Shown here one piece after another: positions 1 through 7,478 of a DNA stretch of 11,897 bases. The stretch covers positions 1 through 11,897 of the forward strand of contig JAIOQD010000081.1 in assembly GCA_021413595.1 (NCBI GenBank). The letters are read 5' to 3'. Every line of letters begins with the position of its first letter. Position 1 is the stretch's first letter. This DNA comes from Bacteroidota bacterium. GTDB lineage: Bacteria; Bacteroidota; Bacteroidia; 2-12-FULL-35-15. Made by a program: the position numbers and the translations under genes. The notes below the pieces were generated by a model. The model was given only the letters and a program-made list of their open reading frames with translations, was not told the DNA's origin and did not search any database.

Positions 1-747
1 AAAGTCAGCAAGTTGCTCATCAAGATTTTTATATCGCTTTTCTTGTGCTGTATTTAACACTTGAAATAATTCCTGAAGTTTTGAGGCAAGGTCGCTGCCA
101 TCTTCATTGGTGCGTTGTTCAATGAAATCCTGAAATTGTTGTTTATTAAAAATAGTTGTGTCTTCGGCAAACAAACAAAATAAAAGGCGAACTAAATAAA
201 CTTCTAAGGGATGTCCATCATAACCTATTTCTTTTAAGCGGTCATGAAGTTTACCCATTAATTCTGCTGCTTTAATGTTGGCAGGATCTTGTTCTTTATA
301 AGTTTTTTTCTGATAACCTGAAATAAAACCAAAATGTTGAACATTATTTACCAGTTCTTTCAACTTAAACTCTACAGTTTTGTTTTCTTCCAGATCATGT
401 AATTTGAAATTTTCAAAGTCAGAAATCAGAATATACTTCGGTAATTCGTGTTGTTTAAGTCCGTGTAAGTATTCCTTGGCTTGCAGGTAGGCTTTGTCAA
501 GGTTCTTGCCTCGGCTTTTCATTTCAATTAAAATTGTTCCTTTCCAAAGCAGGTCGATATAACCATCTTTATCATCGAGTTTTTTTACTCTATGTTCAAA
601 AGTTGATACCTTTTTTCTATCAATGCCAAATACATTAAAAAATTCCACCAAAAAAGGTTTTGCATCTGCATCCTCATTATGAGTGTCAGCCCACTCTTTG
701 GAGAAGTGTAATGCCCTGTCCTTTATTTCATTCCAACTTAAAGCCAT
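1..747 (-). CDS. MmeI-like type IIL restriction-modification enzyme, N-terminal part (runs off the left edge)
   Basis: This open frame starts at ATG 747-745 and stays open for 249 codons to the window edge, so only the N-terminal part is present. It opens with MALSWNEIKDRALHFSKEW, as MmeI-family proteins do. It carries a PD-(D/E)XK nuclease site, D65-X9-E75-M-K77 inside GYIDLLWKGTILIEMKSRG, with the same spacing as the catalytic site known in MmeI. The following stretch (LPKYILISDF near residue 102, GYQ near 144, KAAELMGKLHD near 159, LVRLLFCLFAEDTTIF near 185) matches the N-terminal and helicase-spacer regions of that family. Known members are single polypeptides of about 900 residues or more that combine cleavage, adenine methylation and target recognition. 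The methylase and recognition parts would lie beyond the left edge, so it cannot be judged whether the enzyme is intact. A strong hairpin separates it from phaB upstream. No TAnnTTTG promoter was found in front of it. Confidence 0.9.
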   Translation of the reverse strand, partial: MALSWNEIKDRALHFSKEWADTHNEDADAKPFLVEFFNVFGIDRKKVSTFEHRVKKLDDKDGYIDLLWKGTILIEMKSRGKNLDKAYLQAKEYLHGLKQHELPKYILISDFENFKLHDLEENKTVEFKLKELVNNVQHFGFISGYQKKTYKEQDPANIKAAELMGKLHDRLKEIGYDGHPLEVYLVRLLFCLFAEDTTIFNKQQFQDFIEQRTNEDGSDLASKLQELFQVLNTAQEKRYKNLDEQLADF

Positions 748-836
748 AATTTAATTTGTGAAAGTGCTAATTTAATTAATTAAATGGCTACTATTATTAA
801 AATAAGTACTAGAGATTTTTTAATCATTAAAAAAGA

Positions 837-887
837 AAAACCCAACCAATTATGAATAAAGCCAATATTCATAATTTGTTGGGTTTT
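837..887 (-). terminator. Intrinsic terminator downstream of phaB
   Basis: Bases 837-858 and 866-887 are complementary over 22 positions with one mismatch (847/877) and a 7-base loop. On the minus strand the stem is followed by a T-rich run (TTTTTCTTTTTT). It begins about 20 bases after the phaB stop and should end phaB transcription before the MmeI-like gene. It is the clearest terminator in the window. Confidence 0.85.
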
Positions 888-905
888 GTAATTTGTGAAT
901 TAAAC

Positions 906-1673
906 TTAGAACATATGCAACCCACCATTGATGGCAATATTGGCACCTGTAATATAACGTCCTTCCTCGGATGTTAAATAAGCCACAGCACCTGCTATCT
1001 CTTCTGGTGAACCTAAGCGCCCCTGTGGTACCTGAGCGATGATCTTATTACGTATTTCTTCCTGTATTGCCATCACCATTGCCGTGCCAACATATCCGGG
1101 AGAAACGGTGTTAACAGTAATTCCTTTTTTAGCAACTTCTAAAGCCAATGATTTTGAAAAACCATACATGGCTGCTTTGGTTGCGGCATAATTTGTTTGT
1201 CCGAATTGCCCTTTTTGTCCGTTTACAGAAGAGATACTAACAATACGCCCCCATCCTTTAGCGATCATACCTTCAATTACAAGGCTGGTGCAAATAAATA
1301 CACTATTAAGGTTGGTATCAATAACTTCATACCATTGCTGAGGGGTCATTTTATGAAGAGCGGCATCTCTGGTGATACCTGCATTATTTATCAAAACATC
1401 TACTTGTCCAATTTCATCGTTGATCTGTTTCATCATTTTTTCGGCAGATTTCCAATTTGAAATATCTCCTTCAACAATTTTAAGATCAAAACCCATTTTA
1501 AATTGATCATCCCGCCATTTTTTCGCTTCTTCTCTCCATTTCATTGCCTTGGTGAAATCTTTGTAATTGGCAACTACTGTATATCCGTCTTTATATAATC
1601 TTTCGCATATTGCAGTGCCCATACCACCTGTACCGCCTGTAACTAATGCAACTTTGTTGTTTTTTTCTCTCAT
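906..1673 (-). CDS. phaB: Acetoacetyl-CoA reductase (short-chain dehydrogenase/reductase family)
   Basis: PhaB reduces acetoacetyl-CoA to (R)-3-hydroxybutyryl-CoA with NADPH, the middle step of PHB synthesis in the cytoplasm. The 255-residue protein is full length for the family. It shows the Rossmann dinucleotide motif TGGTGGMG at residues 12-19, NNAG at 96-99, and the catalytic residues S149, Y162 and K166. The stretch SSVNGQKGQFGQTNYAATKA (about 148-167) is a hallmark of PhaB and separates it from the fatty-acid reductase FabG; NTVSPGYVGTAMV follows at 188-200. An insert around residues 40-65, ending in MGFDLK, also resembles PhaB rather than FabG. The start ATG at 1673 gives the normal short lead before the first beta strand. 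It lies 179 bases downstream of phaC on the same strand, which supports the role. The spacer holds a long hairpin, so phaB may be expressed separately or by read-through. I see no defect in it. Confidence 0.93.
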   Translation of the reverse strand: MREKNNKVALVTGGTGGMGTAICERLYKDGYTVVANYKDFTKAMKWREEAKKWRDDQFKMGFDLKIVEGDISNWKSAEKMMKQINDEIGQVDVLINNAGITRDAALHKMTPQQWYEVIDTNLNSVFICTSLVIEGMIAKGWGRIVSISSVNGQKGQFGQTNYAATKAAMYGFSKSLALEVAKKGITVNTVSPGYVGTAMVMAIQEEIRNKIIAQVPQGRLGSPEEIAGAVAYLTSEEGRYITGANIAINGGLHMF

Positions 1674-1757
1674 AACAAATATTGAAAATTCTAATAATTA
1701 AATTCTAAATTCTAAATCGATGACGAATATACGGATTAAGACAAGTAAAAAGAGAAG

Positions 1758-1850
1758 AAAGTAAAAAGTCAAAAGAAAGAAAGTAAAAAGCAAAATGATT
1801 TCGCTTTTAACTTTTTTGACTTTTGACTTAAAACTTTTTGACTTAAAACT
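1758..1850 (-). terminator. Long A/T-rich imperfect hairpin after phaC, probable terminator
   Basis: Bases 1758-1791 pair imperfectly with about 1803-1837 around an 11-base loop; words such as agtcaaaag and cttttgact are reiterated on both arms. Next to the phaC stop there is an exact 15-base tandem duplication (1821-1835 and 1836-1850, ttttgacttaaaact). On the minus strand the distal arm is rich in T runs. Its place immediately after the phaC stop suggests a terminator or attenuator between phaC and phaB, but the stem has several mismatches. Confidence 0.45.
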
Positions 1851-1852
1851 CT

Positions 1853-2500
1853 TTAATGCTTACCATTTTCTGTATGATGAGGAGCACATTTTTCTTTTAC
1901 ATATCTGCCCGGAGCAGCTTCTATAACTTTGAATTTAGCATTACCCAAGGTTTTAGCTGCCACAACTTGTTTTCCTGATTTTTTTGCAAGACGTTCTGTC
2001 CATGCTGTCCACCAGCTACCTTCATGAAATTTTGCTGAATCTTTCCATGCAGCAAATCCATTTTCAAGTTTTCCATCTAAATAATAACCGTATTTCTTTT
2101 TTGATGGAGGATTAGCAACTCCCATTACGTGACCTGAGCCGCCAAGTATAAATTCAACCGGCCCACTAACAAGTTCTGTAGTTGTAAAAGCTGTTTGAGG
2201 TGGAGCGATATGATCTTCCTGAAGTCCAATTACATAAACAGGAATGTCAATTTTGCCAATATCAATAGGGGTATTACAGATACGTAAAGCATTTTTTCTG
2301 CTTAACTTATTTTCCAAAACCATGTATCTCAAATAATACAAATACATTTTTGCAGGTAAATTGGTATTATCATTTGTCCAATAAAGAACATCAAAAGGTG
2401 TTGGTGTTTTGCCTTTTAAATAATTATTTATTACAAAGCTCCATACCAGGTCATTTGCTCTGATCAGATTGAAAGCCTTTATCGCCCATTGGTCCCACAT
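1853..2500 (-). pseudogene. phaC: PHA synthase PhaC, C-terminal fragment in a shifted frame
   Basis: This frame encodes the C-terminal third of a class I poly(3-hydroxyalkanoate) synthase. It contains FNLIRANDLVWSF at about residues 10-22, NNYLKGKTPTPFDVLYWTND at 25-44, the catalytic aspartate D96 (GLQEDHIAP) and histidine H124 (GGSGHVMG). A C-terminal block with GSWWTAW near 161 and PGRY near 198 is typical of full-length class I enzymes. The catalytic cysteine is on the upstream fragment, so this piece cannot work alone. The nominal ATG at 2500 is not a credible native start: its first residues come from out-of-frame reading of DNA that codes DVGPMGD in the upstream frame. Homology to PhaC resumes only at about KAFNLIRAND. 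The frame is +1 relative to the upstream fragment and overlaps it by 50 bases. Confidence 0.9.
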
Positions 2501-3608
2501 CCGAAAAGTCGATCATGGTAGCAAGGAATGTTGCAGTGTTAACAGGGTTTTCTTCTTTCTTTTCACGAGCAGCAAGTACAGCAAGTGAAGTGCTAAGCAA
2601 AGTTCCGCCTAAACAATATCCGATGGTATTTACTTTTTTGGATTTTGTGATTGCTTTTGCAACCTCAAAAGCCTTTAATGCAGCCATCTCCACATAATCA
2701 TCAAAAGTGATGTGACGTAGTTCGGCACTTGGATTTTTCCATGAAATGATAAAGGTTGTAAATCCTTGATCCACCACAAATTTTGCGAAAGAATTTTCAG
2801 GACGCAGATCAAGAATGTAATATTTGTTGATCCAAGGTGGTATTATTACTACCGGTGTTTCAAATACATTTTTTGTTGAAGGGGAGTATTGAATAAGTTG
2901 CATCAATTCATTTTCAAAAACAACTGCACCAGGTGTGGTTGCTATATTGCGACCAGCTTCAAATGCCGACATATCAGTTTGAGTGATACCACCTTTTTCG
3001 ATATCTGTCAATAGATTTTTGAATCCATCAATTAAACTCTGACCGTTTGTTTCTTGTGCTAATTTTATTGCTTCAGGGTTTGTTGCAATAAAATTGGAAG
3101 GTGAAAGCATATCAATATACTGTTGAGAATAAAAGTTCAATTTCTTTTTCACTTTTTCATCTATCTCAGATGTCGCAATTATTTGTTTCATTAATTGAGA
3201 AACCAATAAGTAATTTTGTTTAACAAAATCAAAGTAATAAGGTGCTTCATCCCATTCAGGTGCTTTGAAACGTTTATCACCCTCAGCTGGTTGAATTACC
3301 GGATTATAATCTTCAGGTTTAGTTTGGCGTTCAGTAATTCGTTTCCATAATTCCTGTTGACTATTAAAGAAACTTTTGTATAGTTCCTGAACTTTTTCCA
3401 TTTCTTTAGGCTCGTTCATTAACTTGGTACCAAACTCACCAAATGTATGTGCAATATCCCTGTTATCATGGTTACCGCCCGACTTATTATCAAAATAATT
3501 TTGAATAATTTTCTGACTTGCTTTTGTGATACTTTCTGTTAATTCTTCCATTTCTGTTTTTTTTGTATTTTCTGTATGTTCTGTTTTTTTACTATTTTCT
3601 GTTTTCAT
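2451..3608 (-). pseudogene. phaC: PHA synthase PhaC, N-terminal fragment with the nucleophile cysteine
   Basis: PhaC polymerises (R)-3-hydroxybutyryl-CoA into PHB at the granule surface. This fragment holds the N-terminal domain and the first half of the alpha/beta-hydrolase fold. Landmarks, numbered from an upstream ATG at 3704, are FETPVVIIPPWINKYYILDL (281-300), SWKNPS (321-326) and the lipase-like box GYCLGG with catalytic C364, then TMIDFSDVGPMGD (396-408). After D408 the frame reads nine non-homologous residues and stops at 2451. Class I synthases normally have about 30-35 residues between DF(S/T)D and FNL(L/I)RAND; joining the two frames leaves only about eight. Roughly 26 codons (about 80 nt, not a multiple of three) therefore appear to be missing near 2476-2481. 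I place the start at ATG 3608 because a TAnnTTTG promoter box lies at 3640-3647, inside the longer reading from 3704; ATG 3551 is the alternative. The missing part belongs to the lid over the active site, so a functional enzyme is unlikely. Confidence 0.88.
3549..3602 (-). repeat. Two 27-base tandem repeats at the phaC 5' end
   Basis: Read on the minus strand, 3602-3576 and 3575-3549 are two 27-base units, differing at about five positions, that encode TENSKKTEH and TENTKKTEM. The second possible start codon (3551-3549) is the last codon of the second unit. The repeat gives a low-complexity charged N-terminus if translation begins at 3608, and lies in the leader if it begins at 3551. Confidence 0.7.
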
Positions 3609-3639
3609 TTCAGACTTCGTACTTATCTGTTTTTTGATA

Positions 3640-3647
3640 CAAAAATA
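3640..3647 (-). promoter_or_regulatory. Putative -7 box (TATTTTTG) of the phaC promoter
   Basis: On the minus strand this reads TATTTTTG, matching the Bacteroidota -7 consensus TAnnTTTG. It lies 31 bases before ATG 3608. No clear TTTG is found at the -33 position, so the match rests on one box. It would put transcription start downstream of the ATG at 3704 and so argues against that longer start. Confidence 0.5.
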
Positions 3648-3659
3648 ATTAGCAAAAAG

Positions 3660-3719
3660 GGATAAATAACTTCGTTTTTTTTTATCTGTTTTTATTGATG
3701 GCAAGTTACAAATTTATCC
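3660..3719 (-). terminator. Possible terminator of the protease operon
   Basis: On the minus strand GGATAAA-(tttg)-TAACTT at 3719-3703 can pair with AAGTTATTTATCC at 3672-3660, with a small bulge and a loop of about 30 bases, followed by CTTTTTGC. It sits just after the protease stop codon and directly before the phaC promoter box. The long loop and A/T-rich stem make this moderate evidence only. Confidence 0.4.
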
Positions 3720-3731
3720 AATACAATTCTA

Positions 3732-5129
3732 TTAGTTGCGTATGACTCTTTTTACAAATATTGTATTACCCAATACAACCTTTATAAGATAAATCCCAGA
3801 ATAGTACTCCGAAATATCAATATATATGGTAGTTGCATCAATTCTTTCTTTTTGAAAAATAAGTTTTCCCATACTGTCATAGATGTAAATATCTGCCATA
3901 ACATATGAGCTTTTTTCTAAAGTAAACTTTCCATCGTTAGGGTTAGGAAATATTGAGATAGGGCTTAATATTGCTTGTTCTGATTTATCAGATATGCTGT
4001 AATAGGCAACCAAATCTCGGCCCTCTATACTATTGTTTTGGCTATGAGCAATTCTCTGATCAATAACAGGAGGGCATGTTTCATCAATTTTGGCGTAAAA
4101 TTCTCCTCCTGCTAAAACTTCAAATCCAGGATAAAGAGTTATTTCATATTCCGCCAGAAAATTAATGTCTGCCCCATTTTGTATGCTTACATTACCGGAT
4201 GTTGAAATAGCGTTTTTTGCAACAACCGTAGCTGATGAAATATTGATGAACGGTGGGACAATATAAGGATATGTAATATTACTAACTGTTATATTTGCGG
4301 GCGCAAGCAGAGCTTGTATGAGAGAATTATTTGGGATAATATCTAATATTCTTTCTTTTTGCCCAACAGTAAAATCGTTTCTACAGCTGGGGTCTGAATA
4401 AGACATAATATTGGCTGTCAGCGGATTATAACCTCCTCCTCCTATGAAAATACACGAGGAGTTTACATTACCTGAAGACAGCGTTGGGTCAGCAGGGGTA
4501 TCACAAACAAAATCACCACAAGTTGAACAGTTACTTCCGCTTATCGCCTCTGTACAAAAAGATGTTTCGTGAGTATGATACAATCCTAAACAGTGCCCCA
4601 TTTCGTGAGCCATAGTAGAGCCATTTGTGACTGCATCTTTTTTAATTACAAAAGCTCTGCCGGGTATGCCCGATGCTCGACCATTATATGGAGCATTTGG
4701 AACAATATAAATATCAATTGCATTTGAATGTATATTAGTACCTGTAAGCGCATCAAATTCGTCATTGCTGTAATTATAGTAATATGTTTTGTCAATAAAT
4801 CCAATTCCAATTAGAACAAAGCAAATATTATGTGGATAATATTGGCTTTGCATTTGATTAAATCCATTAATCACATCAGATAAAGATATTACATCATTTC
4901 CACCACCATTTTTTTTTCTTATAATATGAATAAACACTTGAATTGTTGCATTGTTTAAACTAACGGATCTGGAATTAGTATTAATATTTTCTAAAAAATC
5001 AATGTTTGGTGTCAATGTTCCACATACAGTTTGTGAAAATGAATTAGCAGTTAATAATAAACAAGTAACCGTAGTTAAAATAACTGAGGCCAATTTTACT
5101 GGTTTAATGTAACAGAATAAATTTTTCAT
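3732..5129 (-). CDS. Secreted M43-like (pappalysin/cytophagalysin-type) zinc metalloprotease with type IX secretion sorting tail
   Basis: The 465-residue protein starts with a signal peptide (basic MKNLFCYIKPVK, then a hydrophobic run to about residue 33), so it is exported by Sec. The catalytic site is the extended zinc motif HEMGHCLGLYH at 175-185 (H175, E176, H179, H185). A Met-turn, IMSYSD, is centred on M242, as in metzincins of the M43 family. A cysteine-rich stretch (192-209, CTEA, CSTCGDFVCDTP) is also common there. Residues about 300-348 (GNVSIQNGADINF, ITLYPGFEVLAGGEFYAKI) form a short beta-rich module often seen in Bacteroidota secreted proteins. Residues 388-465 (SPISIFPNPNDGKFTL, GKLIFQ, SGIYLIKV, KRVIRN) are a type A sorting domain that directs passage through the type IX system. 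It follows the barrel gene by 9 bases and is probably co-transcribed. The substrate cannot be predicted. Confidence 0.88.
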   Translation of the reverse strand: MKNLFCYIKPVKLASVILTTVTCLLLTANSFSQTVCGTLTPNIDFLENINTNSRSVSLNNATIQVFIHIIRKKNGGGNDVISLSDVINGFNQMQSQYYPHNICFVLIGIGFIDKTYYYNYSNDEFDALTGTNIHSNAIDIYIVPNAPYNGRASGIPGRAFVIKKDAVTNGSTMAHEMGHCLGLYHTHETSFCTEAISGSNCSTCGDFVCDTPADPTLSSGNVNSSCIFIGGGGYNPLTANIMSYSDPSCRNDFTVGQKERILDIIPNNSLIQALLAPANITVSNITYPYIVPPFINISSATVVAKNAISTSGNVSIQNGADINFLAEYEITLYPGFEVLAGGEFYAKIDETCPPVIDQRIAHSQNNSIEGRDLVAYYSISDKSEQAILSPISIFPNPNDGKFTLEKSSYVMADIYIYDSMGKLIFQKERIDATTIYIDISEYYSGIYLIKVVLGNTIFVKRVIRN

Positions 5130-5138
5130 ACGAAAATT

Positions 5139-5828
5139 TTACTTAAAGAGAATAGTTGTTTTTAATAATACTGCATCAAACCGCCCAGGTTGCAAGTCCT
5201 TGCTAATTGTATCAAATTTTCTTATACCTTTTTGAAAATACAGCCCAATAGCATATTTTTTTTTATATTCCCTGCTAATACCCATTAAAATACTTAAGTC
5301 GTAATAAGGCATATTATAGCTCCCTTTTCCCCTTCGTACTATACCAAACTCTTTTTTAGCCCTGAAATACTCAGTATATTTAACATAATTTGCAATCATA
5401 AAAGAATTTAATATGCCACCAGACATAGAATATATGGCATCTCTTTTAGTTTTTAAAAATCTATACTGAAATAATAAGGGTATATCTGTATAAAAAAGAG
5501 AGATACTATGTAAGTAGTATTGGCTAGGATCACATGTCATACAACCTTCGCCCATAACAAAATAATTTTTGTTGCTAAAAAGATTTCTTGACGACAGATA
5601 CAGTCCACTTTCCAATGTTATATTATTTCTTTTTGAAAATAAAATTTTTACATCAAAACCTATTGAAGGAGAAGAATTATAGTTTTTTACATAAGATGAC
5701 GCTGAAATTATACCGCTTAATCCAAAATCAACCCTGAAATTTGGTCTAGGGACAGAATCATTTTCTTGTCCAAAAGAATAGGAAAAAAAAGCAATAAAAA
5801 ATAATGGTATAAATAAAAATTTGCTCAT
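5139..5828 (-). CDS. Outer-membrane beta-barrel protein (PorT-like family)
   Basis: I place the start at ATG 5828 (MSKFLFIPLFFIAFFSYSFGQ), giving about 229 residues. An in-frame ATG 45 bases upstream would overlap the preceding coding frame and delay the signal peptide. With 5828 the gene starts 4 bases after the stop at 5833, which indicates translational coupling. The signal peptide ends at about SFGQ. The rest alternates hydrophobic and polar residues in short strands with glycine and aromatic residues (FRVDFGLSGIISAS, SIGFDVKILFSKRNNITLESGLYLSS, YTDIPLLFQYRF, YDLSILMGISREYKKKYAIGLYFQKGI). This is the pattern of Bacteroidota barrels of the outer-membrane beta-barrel 2 family, and it ends in a strand with terminal FK. 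An odd CMTCDPSQ loop occurs near residue 112 of the longer reading. The role is unknown; the context suggests it helps display or assemble the neighbouring surface proteins. Confidence 0.75.
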   Translation of the reverse strand: MSKFLFIPLFFIAFFSYSFGQENDSVPRPNFRVDFGLSGIISASSYVKNYNSSPSIGFDVKILFSKRNNITLESGLYLSSRNLFSNKNYFVMGEGCMTCDPSQYYLHSISLFYTDIPLLFQYRFLKTKRDAIYSMSGGILNSFMIANYVKYTEYFRAKKEFGIVRRGKGSYNMPYYDLSILMGISREYKKKYAIGLYFQKGIRKFDTISKDLQPGRFDAVLLKTTILFK

Positions 5829-5832
5829 AAAT

Positions 5833-6198
5833 TTATTTTTTGATTTCAATGATTTGTTTTTGTAATTCTTCATTTTGCTTTTGAAGAGCTACAATTTTTT
5901 TATTCAACTCAATGACATATAAAAATAACTCTTCTGTTTTTTCTAATTGCTTAACCTGTATCTCACCAATATAAAAACCGTTATTAGCATTAACCTCATT
6001 TGCGGATGGCATACCCGGCAAGTGATTGTTTTTAATTAAAAAATCATCCAGTTTTTCTAATGGGAGCAAGTTATACGAGCTACTAAATACGTAATCCGGC
6101 CAATTCGCTCTGAGGCGTATTTTAAACTCTTCGGCAATAATTTTTCCTTCAACAGCAAGTTTATAACTAGTGGGAATATACGAAGTTCCAATACCCAC
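5833..6198 (-). pseudogene. C-terminal part of the GIGT-repeat surface protein, after in-frame stops
   Basis: This segment is in the same frame as the gene at 7416-6220 and is separated from it only by TAA (6222-6220), one codon, and TAG (6216-6214). It begins in the fourth GIGT repeat (VGIGTSYIPTSYKLAVEGKI), where the first residue is a valine GTG rather than a credible start. It then has the block NWPDYVF (residues 32-38), a segment with NNHLPGMPSANEV (57-69), and a C-terminal coiled coil (about 76-121, rich in E, K, L and Q). That block is the usual ending of Bacteroidota tail-fibre-like surface proteins and is thought to drive trimer formation. Without read-through it lacks a signal peptide and ribosome-binding context, so it is probably not made as a functional protein. 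Confidence 0.8.
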
Positions 6199-6219
6199 AC
6201 TGCCGTTTGCATTCTAGAA

Positions 6220-7416
6220 TTATGCGATATTTTGTGTTCCTCCCTGCTTAGTTCCTAAAGCTCCTCCGGAATATCCGTATAATACAGGGCCATCAATGGT
6301 TTTACCTGCGTAAGTATTAAAATAACCTAAACCATGGAAATTATCCCAAGCTAAATAAATTTGATTTCCATTTATTCTAATATTACCAGCTACATCCAAT
6401 TTTTCAGTAGGTGTCGAAGTTCCAATACCAACTTTGCCATTCTTTAATACAGTCATTGCATTAGATCTTGCCGAGGAACTTATCCCATTACCAATTATAA
6501 ATAAAGGGTCTGCTGGAAACCAAGTTCCTGGGTTACCTGAAATGGCATTATATTGTCCTATTACGAATGAACCATAGGCATTTGCAGTTGAACCAAACCC
6601 GAATGTTGAAGAATAGTGTCCAGAAGCAGTATTATTATATCCAAAAGCAGTAGAACCGGTACCAGAAGCAATTGTGCCACCTCCAAAAGCTGTTGAAAAC
6701 CAACCACTCGCTTTTGTGTTTATTCCAAAAGCAGCTGAATAATATCCAATGTTTGCATCGTTCCATGCATTTAATCCACCTGCATTTCCTGCTCTAAATG
6801 CGGCTTTATAAGGAATCCACATCATTCTTGTTCCAGGACCATTTACAGGAGTGCTACCAGATGTGCCATTAAATAGAACGCTACCATTTTTAACTTCTAA
6901 TTTAGCTTGAGGGCTTGTTGTACCAATACCGACATTGCCATTATCAAAAATACTGCTATTGCCAAGCGTAGCTCCATCAGGTGTCCATTTAGGCAAATAA
7001 TTCAATGTTCCGCTACCGGTAACTACTCCGGAAGTAGTAGCCGAACCAGCAGAAAGGTTGCCGTTCAAATCAGTTACAACAATACGGTTACCTGTACCTG
7101 TGAGGGTTTGAAAACGCACACCGCCTGTAGTGTGAAGTTGGGTAGAAGGTAGCGTAGTTCCAATACCTACATTGCCTGTAGTTGTTATCCGCATCCATTC
7201 TGAGTCATTCGCTTTAAATACTAATGGTTGTAAATCAAGAGTGCCAACAAAGTTTGTACCGGCTGTTGTGCCCGAATTACCGAGTGTACACCATGAGGGG
7301 CTTGAAACATTACATTGAGCATCCGTGTTATTGGTGGTAAATAAAAAACTAATGATAATTAACATTGAAACCTTCGTTGCAATTTTTTTAATTGTTTGTG
7401 CGACTTTGCGTTTCAT
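6220..7416 (-). pseudogene. Tail-fibre/YadA-head-like surface protein with GIGT repeats, N-terminal part ending at premature stops
   Basis: The 398-residue frame begins with a signal peptide (KRKVAQTIKK, a hydrophobic core at 17-28, cleavage near DAQ 32-34). GIGT repeats follow at residues 84-87, 163-166 and 330-333, each in the form GxVGIGT-x-P-x-x-KL-x-V, with a fourth after the stop codons. Residues about 222-295 show YadA-head-like repeats (AAFGINTKASG, TAFGGGTIASG, TAFGYNNTASG, TFGFGSTANA), which form trimeric beta-roll stalks in adhesins. Translation ends at GGTQNIA, exactly where related proteins continue with a short linker into the next GIGT. Because the frame resumes with family-typical NANGSVGIGT, the original protein was about 528 codons long. 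It heads a module with the barrel gene and the protease. The function is inferred as a cell-surface or matrix protein, possibly adhesive. Truncation removes the coiled-coil tail. Confidence 0.8.
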
Positions 7417-7478
7417 TTTTTTATTATAGGATTTTAATTTAAGAGAGGGGAGGAAAATATTTCAACAAGTGTACCCAA

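Noticed and set aside
770..785. 16-base A/T palindrome upstream of the MmeI-like gene
   Set aside because: atttaattaattaaat is a perfect palindrome but consists only of A and T, so it is expected by chance in this base composition and has no loop for a hairpin.
1197..1460. 87-codon plus-strand open frame within phaB
   Set aside because: It is antisense to a fully conserved SDR gene and has no promoter or recognisable domain.
2476..2500. Programmed ribosomal frameshift in phaC
   Set aside because: A frame change alone would not restore the missing 26 or so lid residues, and no slippery sequence with a downstream structure is evident.
6214..6222. Stop-codon reassignment (alternative genetic code)
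   Set aside because: TAA and TAG both serve as normal stops elsewhere in the window, for example TAA ends phaC and the phasin-like genes.
6924..6935. CAAAAATA (minus-strand TATTTTTG) inside the surface-protein gene
   Set aside because: It matches TAnnTTTG but lies deep inside a coding frame with no gene start nearby; chance matches are expected in A/T-rich DNA.
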